NCBI RefSeq assembly: GCF_035083965.1
Contig: NC_089740.1
Location: 10,414,596-10,478,595 of the forward strand
Direction: 5' to 3'
DNA: 64,000 nucleotides
Source of the DNA: Branchiostoma lanceolatum
Lineage: Eukaryota; Chordata; Leptocardii; Amphioxiformes; Branchiostomatidae
Under the pieces are notes generated by a model, which made no database searches, had not been told where the DNA came from, and saw nothing but the letters and a program-made list of their open reading frames with translations. A program made the position numbers and the translations under genes. This document shows, piece by piece, positions 1 through 11,989 of the stretch. Numbering within the stretch: position 1 is the first letter of the stretch; the number at the start of each line of letters is the position of its first letter.

Positions 1-87
1 AAAGGTATCCGCAACATACAAAGGATAGTGAGAAATTGTGAAGGCTACTTTACAGTCTATTGATCTCATTGATGCTAATTTCCGCAG

Positions 88-3000
88 GAGATACAGTTTT
101 ACACAGACATCAACAAGATGTTCATCCACATCATGTCTGCCGTACTGAGTCGTGCCGACACGTCTCAGCTGTGGACCACCATCGTGGCCTACCAGATGCT
201 GCTGGGGAGCATCGAGAGCACCAACATTGAAATGAACCTGGGCTGGACGTTCTTTAACAAAGGTAAACACTAAAATCTATGGCTACAAGTTTTTCATGTT
301 TTTGCACAGAAAGAAATCTTAAGTATGTACAGTTATACATTTAAGCACTCAATTTATTTTAATATCTATTTGTTTTTTTCCGCTAAACGTAATTGAAGGT
401 CTAGTAAAGAAAAACAGAACGAAATGTCATCCACTGTAGGGTTTGGCAAACAAAGGTCTGGTCCTTTTTTTCTGTCTTAGTCTCATTAGGATGACGTGTG
501 TGGTGCTTGTTTAATCAAATTGCTGTGTTGGTGATGTTGATGTTGATTTATGCCGTTGATGATACTTGGAATGGTGAGTCAGCACACTTTGGACACAGGG
601 ATTGCATGGAAGTCTTTTCAGTCGTTAAATTATATTACTCAACTGCGATTTTAAGTCTGGAGATCGCACGCATTTCACCTTGAAATCCCAGTGCATTGGA
701 TTAAGGTCAAGGATGAAGAAAAAGGTCACGTTGTCAGCGTTTTTGTGCAGCATCTTATAGACTTAATCTGCTCTGGATTAACCCGCCCTGAGGATAATCA
801 GACTAATCTCGCTTAATCCCCTACGTGCGTGTAGTCAGCTGTACAACAACATCCACGGCTTAAACACGTAAAAGTTTATGTTTGATAATGTTTGCTGACT
901 ACAGTGATTTAGAGTGTGGAACATAATACACCAAGCACGAATAATCACTTTTGTTTGTTTTTCTCCGCGGAAGCAGTAGTCCTCTGCTTAGTAGCTGTAA
1001 TGTCAGTTGTATCAACAACGTGCGGAATGCTTTCTTTCTCTTGTCACAATCAGTGCGAAGTACTTAAGAGCATTTAGAGCCTGGATTTGAACTTCAATCA
1101 AATCAATATCGACACTTCTCCCCACAATCTACCCATGGATAACCTTACATGCAGAAATGAATTGTCAGTTTATTTTTAGTTTATTTGCATCTTGAAAGAC
1201 TTCAAATGCTATGCATACATGTGAATTCCAGCACCTTCAAAAATCTATACCGTAGATACATTTATTTTGCCATGTAAAACGAACCTACAGTGCTTTAATA
1301 ATTGCTCCTTTAACGATTACGAAAAAGTGAGCTATGCAAAGAGGCCGCCAAAATAATATGCGTAAAATAATCATTATCTTAATGATTGCGTATGGTTTCT
1401 CAGGACCAGAAGGTTTTTCTACGGATGAACTTATTTGGTACGACGAGGCATTGGCCATCGGCATCCACCAACTCGAAAACGCGATCGTGTACAATCACGC
1501 CGTGGAAGACGACTTGGAGAAAGAATTCCGTGGCACCCCACACGAGAAGGAACTCACCAGGCTCCGCAACCAAATCAAGAAAAACAAAGTCCCTAACTCC
1601 CCTACTGAGAACGGTGCGAAATGGTTAGAAGTCATGGATACATATACCCATGTTTTAGAGGAGATTGGCGAGAAACTGTCAGAGGAGGTCCTTAAAATCA
1701 TCGATGGCATTCTCCAAGAAAACAACATCCGGCTGAGTTCGGGCTTCTCTATATTGATAGTGGTAGCCTGCATTGGCCCAGTGATAGTCCTGGGCGTATT
1801 TAAGATGGCCAGCGAGTCTCAAGCAGTTGCAGCCAACCTTGAGAAAGTGACGACGAAGTTGGCAGTCGAGCAGAAGAAATCAGACAAGCTGTTGTACAGC
1901 GTCTTCCCCTCCATCATTGTAGAGTCCATGAAGAAGGCCGAGAAGGTTCCGGCTGAGTACTTCGACCAAGTAAGAAAGTGATATGATAAATCTATTAACC
2001 ATGAACTTGGTGTTATTCTATATTATAGTGTCTTTAAGAGTTTTTGAACGTTATGCAGCCTAGTTCGGCTAGCGGAAATTGGGTTTATGGCGGAGAGAGG
2101 GGCGGGGTGGATCGTCGGGGCCAGCTGGAGGGTGGGCCGGGGAAAGCTCGGGGGCGCGTGCGGTGGGTGGCGCGCCGATACACGGGGTCTAAATTCCAGG
2201 GTATGTAACACGTATATTTGTAAATACTTTGCGTTTGGGAACGCATCTATAAACCGCGACACCGCAGTGTAATGTGAACCAGTCAGAATTGCCTTGATAA
2301 AGGTGACAGATAGTCACCGAAACGTCGGTTGAATAAAAAGAGTCTTCTTATTCAGTGACTTCCCAACCTGATGACACTATTCACGGATTGCCTATACCAG
2401 TACTCCTGTTTTTCCCCAGGCCACCATCATGTTTTCAGACGTGGTGGGTTTCACAGAGGCCACTGCCTCCCTGTCCCCCCACAAGGTCATTGACCTGCTC
2501 AACCGGATGGACCATGCTTTTGAAGCCGTCTTCACTCGCTACGATGTGTACAAAATGGAGACAATGGGTAAGTGCAAACTTCCGATTTTTAACATTAAAG
2601 ATATGTCATTTTGTAAACGTGTCAGTCGCTACATGTAAATATGCTTTATTGATGTATACTGTGAATTCTATGTGGGAACGATGACAATCAGTTGTAATGA
2701 TAAAACTCATCAAACGGATCTAACTGTTTCTACTCGACGTATACTATATTTCTAAATGAATATAGCCCATTTTATTTCTTGTGGGGTTTTGCTAGTTCTG
2801 GAGAAAGTGTATATGATGTGCTACTCGAAAGGGGTGCCATCTTAAGGTATAAACCTTTAGCATAATCGTCTGTGCACTGCGTAAAACAATGTTGCTTTAA
2901 GAAACGATAGCTGATGCTTCTCATACATTGAAACTGCAGGGTTTTTTCTCTTACTTTCATGATCGGCAGCTGGGTCGTACATGGTAGCCTCTGGTTTACC

Positions 3001-5352
3001 GATAAAGAACGGAGACCAGCACGCCGAGCAGATCTCGTGCGCGGCGCTACATCTCCTGAAAGCCGGCCTGGCCTTCCACCCAATGCACATCCCCTATCCC
3101 ATGGAGTTCCGCATCGGCATACATACAGGTATACTGGATCTGTATCTGTATCTGTATCTACATAGCCGGTATAACCGCCATTAGGCGTAACACACCAGCT
3201 TCGCAGGCACGCGGCGCGGCAGCAGCTGGTCATATTACACCGAACGGTCTGTTACACCTAGTCTTTGCATATCTGACTGCAACCGTTCTTTAAAGCTGCT
3301 TAGTGAGGAAGCTCCTACAGTACTTGATGACAACGAGTTCCATTCTACCATGGTTCTCGGGAAATACGATTTTTTGAACACATCAATCCTTGGCTGATAA
3401 CTCTGGTACTTAAAAGCATGACTATTTCTAGTCCTCTTCTGAGCTGGCATTAGATACTTATCAGTCGGTACGTCCACAAGTTTATTAGTCATCTTGTACA
3501 TCATGCATACTGGATGGTCTTCTTGTCTTCTTAAATTGGTGACTGACACTTTTTTTCGTTTCCAACTAAGAAGAACAAAGGGTGTATATAGCATTTCAAG
3601 TGGATCATTCCAATCGACCATTGATTTTTAAAACCCTTTTATAAGAAACACGATCTGTTCATACATCTACACATGTACAAAGAAGCGAGAAGAAGTTGAC
3701 TCTGCTAGCTTTATTTATCACGTTAGTCCACTATGTATGTTTAAGATATGTATTGTCACATACATATTAGTTAGGCTAATGTTAGACGACCTGTACCTAG
3801 TCCCTCTGGACACGAATGTTCAAAAGCAATTTCATTCCATTATTGATTTTTAATCATTTTATGTTTTTCCCAGGACCGTGCGTAGCTGGGGTTGTGGGTT
3901 CAAAGCGGCCTCGATACTACATCTTCGGTAATACCGTCAACATCGCGCAAAGCCTGGAGAAAACCGCACAACGTAAAGTGTTCACGATACTTTTATACTA
4001 GTGTAACAGTCTCTAATACTTTTCAGAAGAGATTTCACCTTAGAATTCAAAGACATGTATACCATCTGTAATATGATATGGTATGGAAACAGCTTCCTAA
4101 TGGAATGGTCAATAACCAACAACATAACATACTTGGTAACATGATAGCGCTAGCGCTATGCTTAATTGTTTCTAGTTTCAAGCAGCATTCCTCAATGGGC
4201 GCTAAACCATGAAGTTTATCCATACTTAGGGTGATATTCAGCAGATTCATCATCATCATCATCATCGGTAGTAGATACATATCGTCTGAGAGACAGAAAT
4301 GAAAAGCGTCTTAAAAACATATGTAAGTCGGCTACATTATGTTTATGGCGTTGTTTTAGTATTTTGTGTGTCGAATCTGATGTCCAGAATGTTTGCATCC
4401 CTGTTCAGCAAGCAAGATTCACATTTCCTCCTCTACAAGCGAGCTTCTCGTGTCGCTAGGGGGCGTGTTTAACTTGGAGCCAAGGGGCGAAGTCACCATC
4501 AAGGTTGGTCTCGTATAACCGGAAAATTTTCTTCAGGTGTAACACACCAGCTTTTCACACTAAGTGCCGAGACAATACTTCTTTTCAGTAAGTGTGGCGG
4601 GTTCCTAAAGTGTGGCTCCCCTAAAACATCGGACCTCCGTCTTTATGTCCCATCCGGCGAGAGGAAGTTCCTAGCCGGAGCTAGGCACTCATTTTCATTT
4701 GGGGAGAAAGGTTTTAAGTGCACAACATTGCGGCCTGCTAGGAATTCGAATCCAGAACCTTTAGGTTCTAGCTCAACAACCCTCACCACATGGCCATCTT
4801 GTTACCACAGGTATACGTAATGTGCCTGTCAATGCAGATTTGCAGATTTGTGGCATCGTGTCGCGCAATCGGTAGGGTGTGTCGCCCACAACTGCCGAGC
4901 TTCGAAACCACCGATATGCCCCGCGGCCCGATGTTGTGCCCTTGGGAAAGGCACTTAACACGACTTTCCTCACTTCACTCAGGTGTGAATGAGTACTTAG
5001 CTTCGGTTAGGGACGTGCCTCGGATAGGATGTTAAATGGAGGTCCCGTGTTTGAGAAGAGCCACACCTCGAGCACGTTAAAGACCCCACTGCACTTATCG
5101 AAAAGAGTAGGGGTCCTTCCCGGTGTAAGTGGTTCAATACATACAATCCTATGACCGTACATGGGTTCGCCCCTAGTAATAGCCTCAAGCTAGTTGGCCC
5201 ACCCTGGCATGTACATGCAGAACCAATAAATAGATAAATGCAGATCTGCAACAAACCATTTTATGAAGTGCGCTTTTTAGCTGCAAAGATATTTTTATTC
5301 TTTCCAGGACGGAGTGAAGATGACGACATACTGGCTGTCGCAGAAGGAATGA
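88..5352 (+). CDS. NIT-domain membrane guanylate cyclase, 3' part (start lies before the window)
   Basis: Seen exons, all GT/AG and in phase: 88-262, 1404-1969, 2420-2567, 2970-3128, 3874-3972, 4409-4503, 5308-5352 (TGA). The first two encode a sensor region resembling the NIT (nitrate/nitrite sensing) domain, then a hydrophobic membrane segment ([19 protein letters not shown]), a signalling helix ([14 protein letters not shown]) and a class III cyclase domain ([22 protein letters not shown], ending TTYWLSQKE). The family turns GTP into cGMP at the plasma membrane; NIT-cyclases are described in invertebrates, including as NO-linked sensors in an annelid. The first metal-binding Asp is present (FSD) and so is the base-recognition Glu (MET). 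The usual second metal Asp (GDAYMV) reads AGSYMV, the Cys before LFG is Tyr, and the Arg of NTASR is Ser. Activity is therefore doubtful. Identity as a NIT-cyclase is strong for the cyclase half, moderate for the NIT half. The N-terminus is missing. Confidence 0.85.
2285..2345 (+). repeat. Degenerate hammerhead-like 3' end of a Penelope-like element
   Basis: A 6-bp perfect hairpin (GGTGAC/GTCACC, loop AGATA) sits between TTGATAA and CGAAACGTC, the order of a hammerhead ribozyme core (CTGATGA, stem II, GAAAC, GTC). The first box has two substitutions, so this is probably a dead relic. It lies in the cyclase intron before exon 2420-2567. The assignment to Penelope-like elements rests on the known association of such motifs with them. 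Confidence 0.45.
3130..3621 (-). mobile_element. 5'-truncated non-LTR retrotransposon, C-terminal ORF2 tail and 3' end
   Basis: An open minus-strand frame at 3621-3235 encodes the tail typical of Jockey/CR1-type reverse transcriptase proteins, with the sequences [34 protein letters not shown] and SSFKERL. After the stop comes a short 3' UTR, then a GATACA-type microsatellite tail at about 3130-3160, as in LINEs that end in short tandem repeats. It sits in the cyclase intron, opposite to the gene, with its 3' tail only a few bases from the splice donor at 3129. No RT core is present. Confidence 0.75.
4600..4800 (-). repeat. tRNA-derived SINE, antisense copy
   Basis: The complement carries a box B-like GAATTCGAA/GGTTC region beside a tRNA-like head and a body shared with the copies at 41.7 and 34.1 kb (the phrase GGACATAAAGACGG and the GAGTGCCTAGCT block read on the minus strand). 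Boundaries are approximate. It lies in the last cyclase intron. Confidence 0.5.
4845..5240 (+). repeat. tRNA-derived SINE, near full length
   Basis: The head resembles a tRNA (box A-like GCAATCGGTAGG, box B-like GAGCTTCGAAACC). The body has GCCCTTGGGAAAGGCACTT, then GGTCCCGTGTTTGAG and CGAAAAGAGTAGGGGTCC, phrases that recur near 21.7, 48.8, 49.7 and 54.1 kb. It ends near AATAAATAGATAAATG. It sits in the last intron of the cyclase. Confidence 0.65.
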
Positions 5353-8127
5353 GCCACTGTCAACTCATGAGATGGACTCAGTTTACATGTTCAGCAGTCT
5401 GATTGTTGTAATTAGAAGCATTAGATACCTTTATTGAAAAAATAGGCCGAAAATAGTTGGTCATGATCAAGACCTTTCTATGTTCTCCGCTTCGCTCCTT
5501 TGATCGCCGTCGCTGATTTCCGCCTAATGGTCGTTGCCATTTGAAATGGTCGATGCCACATCGCAGACGGTACTATATATATATACAAATACATATATAT
5601 AATTAGCACACTCCCTCGACACTGTGATGTTTTCGTGGCGAAGAGGATTATGGTTTCAGCATTTGGCTTGTTGACCCGAGTTCGAACTCAACCTGGTGCA
5701 CTTTATTTTTTTCACAATTTTTTTTACCATTTTGACGATACATTTCTAATTGAAATGTTGTTTTCTATTTGTTTTTTTAGCGTTTTTAAGCCCCCAAGTT
5801 ATGATGCGCTCGGATATGACATTAAGCGTTTCAAATGGCAACGACAGTTTACAAGACGGAAAAGCACATCACCGGCTTCCCTTGGAATAGGGACGGGGAC
5901 CAAACACTTTGGCAGGGAAGTGATCAGAAGACCGAATCAGAGCTAGAATAGAATGTACAAAGGCTAAAATGTTCCCCCCTGTTGAAAGCACTCAGCACAT
6001 GAAAGCATGCGATGCCGTGTGAATAGATTTATCCCATAACTAGGCACATACCTCGGCCTACCTTTCTTACCAAATCGATAAACTCTATACTTAATACCTC
6101 GTTCACACGACCTTCAGATTAAAGGTTATCTATCGATGTAGCAATCAAAGACTATCCGCTTTATAATCCTCCGCTTAACCACGTTTAATCTACCATTAAT
6201 TCTGTTAAAAGTAATAAAGCAAAAAATACTTGCTCAAGCTCACGTTGCTATAAATACAGAAAATGTAGACAGCTTCTTTGTTATTCAAACCGTTTAGAAT
6301 CAATAAACTGGGCAAATTTAGACGTCCGAATTGTTATTGACAACGCTAACACAATGTCGACCTAATCAAATACTTAACTGGGATATCGTATTTGTATAGC
6401 GTCCGTATCTTATCAAATCACTACTAGATACAAACACCGCAGCGCACGATGTTGTTTTTAACGGGATTGTTGTATACATTTTGTGTGTGTTTGGGGAGGG
6501 GCGATTGTCGGATTTGCCCTTTTAAACCTCGGGTTGAATCGGCTAACCCCACGACACTTGTCGCGCATTAAGTACGACTACACCCCGACACGGTCGGCTA
6601 GTATCGCCTCCCCGAACAAAACCTCCACACAAAACGAGTTGTTCTCATATGCAGGTGTTTCAAACACGATATTTGCACAGTTTTGTTTGCGATGTTTGGG
6701 GAAGTCCTCTCATAAAAGTGCTTGGGAATGAGCTGTGTCAATGCACCCTGGATTGTTTGTGTTGCCGTGCCATTTGGCTCTCTCCCTCCCCAAATTGGAG
6801 TCTTATAACCAGACAAATCATAACATAAATATAAATTAAAGCATCAATTGATAAAGTACAAAATCATCGCTTTCACAGTGCCTTTGATAAATTTTGATTC
6901 ATATCATACCATAACAGTTTCCAGACACGAAGCCTTCTGCTGCAGTACCATGGAGAGTCGCCAGGGGTCCATAATTAGAGTTGTCCTTTACTCTGCCAAC
7001 ACCTACCTACAGACCAAATGTCTATCCGCGACTTCTTGAGTTATGCTGTCCACACAATCAAACGGCACTAAAGACATATAACCTTCTTGGCGAAGGTAAC
7101 AACATAGCATTCCAGTGTTTAAAATTGAATAAGCGACCCCTATCATGTCGAGATAAATTTTCAACCGTATACGCCACGGTTCCCTGCTTCAATTGAAGGC
7201 ATGCACGATCATGGGAAGAAAGAACCCACCATTAGGTGCAAGACTGAATAACTCACAATGTTTCAATGCTACGGCTTTCTGGTCCAATGGCATTGAATAG
7301 CTTTTGGAAAAAGCAAGTAGAAATCTACCCCTTTGAAATGCATTGGCCAAAATGCTAGCGACTATTCTACTTTTAATGGGTCACTGGTATAAGTGTCTTA
7401 TTCATGACGTAATTGATACTTATTGTGCAATCATTTGACCTCTTCTTGGGCTTACAAAATGGCTTTCTCGTAACTGATACCTTTTCATCTTCTCTACGTA
7501 AACATAGTAGATAATTGGTGGCCGACATTCGAGCCTCCTCAAATGTGCAATGGACCAAGACCTTTTATACGTGACCTGTTGCATTCAAACATCTTTATTT
7601 GTGAGTGAGACAGCAAATTATGTAGGTTTTGTTGCCAAAATATGCTTTTACAAGATTGTAATTGTAAGAATGTGATACAATGAGAGAAAGTGGCAGATTA
7701 TCAAAGTACAATTTTTCATCTCAAACGAATATCATTTGTATAGCAGAAACTACTTCTTTTAGATACGGTAAAATCGAGATTCGTGCTCTTTCGTCTAGTC
7801 GAAATTTTTACCAAAATTTGAAAAAAAACACGATTTCATCATAAAGATGTTTTTCTCATATTTTTAAATGCATATTACCCGTTAAACGACATGCAAAATA
7901 CAAATCCTTCAAAAGATACCGTAACATTGTAACAGTCCACCTTGATAATCCCCGGAGGGGGTGCCCCCTCTGTCCGGACTAGCCGTTCCTTAGCCTCTCG
8001 CCCCTCTGACAGGCATAGGCTGTTGCCATGCAGGCGTCAATGGTGTTTTCGCAACCTTCCCAATGGCCGTTCCCTAGCTACGACCGGCCTTACCTAACGG
8101 CGGAATGAAAAATTGCGGACTAATTTC

Positions 8128-8254
8128 ATGACCTACAACAGAACTCAACCCCCCAAGGAGCCAGCAACAGTCGAATCAGACGATACTACCCTGAGGAAAA
8201 TCAGACGACTTTTCTTTACCTCAGAGAAACGACAGGCGATAACGCCCAGGCAAG
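8128..8254 (+). other. Possible small coding exon
   Basis: An ATG opens 42 codons of hydrophilic protein (beginning MTYNRTQPPKEPATVESDD) and runs into a consensus-like donor (CAAG then GTACGT) in phase 1. Joined to the good acceptor at 11718 (TTTATGTTTCAG) it would end after about 11 more codons. Joined at 11946 it would stay open into the coiled-coil frame downstream, but that acceptor has no pyrimidine tract. It may equally be a 5' UTR upstream ORF or chance. Confidence 0.25.
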
Positions 8255-8839
8255 GTACGTTGGTATTTTATCAGTTTAAGATAACCTCACCACTGATTGG
8301 TAGTGTGCATAGCGTGAACGTTGGAATGGTACTAAAATTGGGGTAGAATTCTTGGCGTTGTTAGTGAGGTGTTTTATGAATGGCGCACGCCTTGAAACAA
8401 AAAGTCGTAACTTTATCCGGTATCAACACGTGAAATTGAATCTACCAGGAGAGGTCGTTGTAGTAAACATTCACGTCGACGTACCGACGGTGGAAAATGC
8501 AGTACTGGCATGTTTGTAATAAAATGGAGATTAAGGTTTTATGGGGGATTTTTGTAACGTATAAACATCCCATAAGTCTATTCTCCGTTGGTGTGACCGT
8601 AGCAATTAGATTGACCACACATGTCTTCGTATATGGGTACCGTAAACTTCTTAATACTGTGCTAGTAAACATCTACTACATGTATGCTCATATGGGTTAG
8701 AATTTGGCGTTTTTGAACGGGTTGTATACAGAATTCTGCGTGCATACGTTAGTGGGATCTTTGTTTGAATAATTTAAACATTGACCTATGAGTGTGCTAA
8801 TCGGCAGAATCCTAACATACTACAATCAAACATGTACCA

Positions 8840-8970
8840 CTAGTGACCACTTCTGCATTAAAGACCACCTTTCCGTTTGGGACACTTTCTGGTGGTTCCT
8901 TAGATTTTTCCCTGATCGATCCTAGCACAGTGAATCCTGTCTCTAGTGAGTGGTCACTGTAGACTGGGTG
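8840..8970 (+). repeat. Dispersed repeat fragment (GTGGTCACT family)
   Basis: The phrase family around GTGGTCACTGTAGAC and CCTGTCTCTAG recurs at about 17.3, 35.4 and 36.2 kb (GTCACTATAGACA, CAGGATTCTTA). No ends or target duplication were resolved. Confidence 0.35.
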
Positions 8971-11900
8971 ACTCTACGCTTACAAACATGCTAAACTTAG
9001 CTGTCGTTTTGTAGCTACGTAGTACCTAAAGAGTGAAGATTTTCTGTTAACATGTTATCCTTATAGGCCACATTTTACAGCCAATCTATCCTGTACGCTG
9101 GATGCCTTTGACAAAGGCTTTGATATCCATATACTGAGTAGAAATCTAACCGTAAAAGGATGCTCTCTACTCGGCATGAACATAGTCACGCTCTTACAAG
9201 TTTATGATCAAGTTTGAAACATTGATAAGAATACACATTTTTTATTCGTAACAGAGCTGTCTACCTTGACCTTAACGTCCGGTAATTTGAAACGTTTTGA
9301 CTTTCTTCTTTGACGTCCTAACATTCAAAGAGTACGAAGATCGAAGACGTCAGGCCCACACCTTCTGAACAATTAAAACATTGACACTTCCTGTAAAGAC
9401 ATTCCCCACGCCTCTAGAATTTTCAAGAGCATTGACAGCTACTCTAAAGACATTCCTCGCGACCACAGAACCCTTACTACATTCACAATCACCACAGAGA
9501 CACCCTGAAAGGTATTGTCGAATCGGCAAGCAAATTTTGTACCCAATTAGCCTTTGGCTCATAGTTTGCGATATACACAAACCACTCCTCTTAATTAACA
9601 ACTATTGGGTACGTAAAGAAGACGATACTATAGACACTATAGGCGTACGTGACTTGCGAACACCCTTATTGCACGACATATGGGGCTCTAAAGACATTCT
9701 CTTGACAATTCCTGTCTTGAAAATCAGATCACAAACTGGAGTTGTTTGGAGAGTAAACGGTGTCCTTCGCGAGGTTATAATCAGAGCTACACGCGCGAAA
9801 TGCATTTGTCATGTCGAACTGTCAATGTCAGACACCCTGTTGACAGTGTACGTTGGATCACAATCTTATTTGATGTCCCTTTTTCTTACGCCTCACGATT
9901 CAAGAGGCCATCGGTTTGGAGCGAAAAACTAGCTAAGATACTAGAAAAAAATACCATCTCTTTGTGGTCACGCTCTGTATATAAATAGTCTAAGAGAGGC
10001 ACTGAAAATGGCTTTTTGCATATAATATAGTAGGTAGACTTCTACGCCGCAAAGTTGCAAAAATAGATATACTTTGTCATTGTGTGACGTATTGAAAACT
10101 CAACTATTTAAATTGTTTAACCAAGGTGGAGACGTTGGAATTGTCACGTAATATTGGCTAGCAACTCCCAACCACTTAATGCAGAAATGAGCTCCTCAGC
10201 GATAAATTAGTTTTATTACGCAAGTGTCCTAGCCATTCAACTTCAAGTGTTCTTTGTTCTAAAATGGTCTAATAAAAGTGCTCCGCATTCAGAGTTCGTG
10301 TTGTGTATACAAAAGGAATTGACGGGCGTTTCCGCTAATTGAAATATGTTTGCACATGATTTAGACTGCGAAGGTTTCCAAGGTTATATATCTTTGGGTG
10401 GTTAGTTCAGGTGCATATGTATACTACAAAAAATACCTAAAGAACGCAGATTTCCTTATCTTAGATTTTTAGTATGCTTTAATGTGTAAAATCAACTCTG
10501 CTTTCAATGATAAAAACTGTTTTGTCAAAGAATTTCATCTTAAACGGCTGATAATGGAAGTAGAATATAACTAAGAACTTAGCAGCCTATAGCTATATTG
10601 CTGACGCATCCGCCCACAATGCATGAAACCACATTTTCGCAACGCTATATTGGTCAATAGTCTGGCTATAATCTAAATGTCGAACTCTTCTACAATATCG
10701 TTTGGATTCCATAATCTTTGCGTATCCTTAGAGCCGATTCTTAATGTCCAAGCAGAGCAGATGTTGGGCGGTAAAATCGTTGCATCTTACTACCTGCCCG
10801 TTTTTGTTACAAACTGCCTACTCCTCTTTCTTTTCTTGCGAAGTCGACCGTAAAAACTACTTTAATTTTCTACGTTTAGACAACTTCTTGGTCGGCTGAT
10901 TTTTCTCTTAACCATATGCGTATCCTTTTACGTGAATTCTGCTTGTGGTCCGACACTTCAAGAGGCTGGGTATACCTTACTCCAAGCGCCCGCCGTACAC
11001 TGTAAGCACGTCCCAAATTGTTTAGGGTTACACGCAAGCACTGAAAAGGAAACAAGACTCTTATTCGAGTGCCCATTCGGAAACCCGCCTCTGTTATTAT
11101 TAAACAGAACGACATGAATGAACCAGTGTTGTGCTTCCAAACCACATAGAGAGATCTGTTATACAAAACGAAAAACGTACGTATACTGTAAAAGATATTC
11201 AACATAATTTTATCATTAGAATGTACGACCAGGGTTATAAAAGTGAAATTGCAACAGTATCGAAGGTGAAGGTAAAATCGAGACGGTTGTCTGGGTCAAT
11301 GACTTGCACGTGAACTTGAAAGGATAATGTATCAAGCAGTGTGTTTGCAAAACAAAGCAACAGAATTTGGTTACTATTTTAGTTACTATTTAAGAGTGGA
11401 CAAAAATAACATTAGAAAGTCTCCCAGGTTGGTGTGTTAGTTTGATGCCAGTTGTAATCAAACGAAGGATTTTGGCATGATCTTCTTCGTTCGTTCTCTG
11501 CACGGAGGGGTATGTTCGTAAAAAAGTATCGCAAAGTTTAGGAAATGTGCCATTTTCTGTGTGCACGTTTAACAGTATATAGCGCCCTAAATATGTAGAT
11601 AGTTCTTTACCTTCCATTGCATCTTCATTGTTTTGTTGCTAATAGTGTAGATGACACCGATTGTTTTGATTTGTGTAATGACAAATTAACCTATCTCAAC
11701 TAAATTTTATGTTTCAGGAGACAAGAATTGTTGCAAAGATGCACTGGCCTAACTGAGAAACAAGGAAGAGACTGACTTCTTTTCTGTGATCAAATGTTTC
11801 CAGACAAAGTCCTCAGGGTTATCGAGTAAAGATGTTCAGACGAACGTGACGAAAAGTGACAATGGAGGATGAACGGACATACAGTGACACGAAATGTGTT

Positions 11901-11989
11901 AGTAAATCGCTAATCGGGCGACACGAAGGTCAAGATGGCGGACAGTGAAAATTGAAGAGTTGAACATTTCACTCCACCGAACGACAACA

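Larger units (their letters stand above)
5353..11718. other. Long gene-poor interval
   Basis: No convincing gene was recognised in about 6.4 kb. Open frames of 60-183 codons occur on both strands but lack recognisable domains and mostly use non-ATG or isolated starts. Seen here: an AT-rich (TA)n stretch near 5575-5600, a possible small exon at 8128-8254 (listed separately), a dispersed-repeat fragment near 8.9 kb, and a stretch at 9381-9932 with three scattered copies of AAAGACATTC. Confidence 0.6.

Noticed and set aside
6483-6816. Overlapping 72- and 82-codon frames on both strands
   Set aside because: No homology or splice signals; coincidental open frames in a GC-richer patch.
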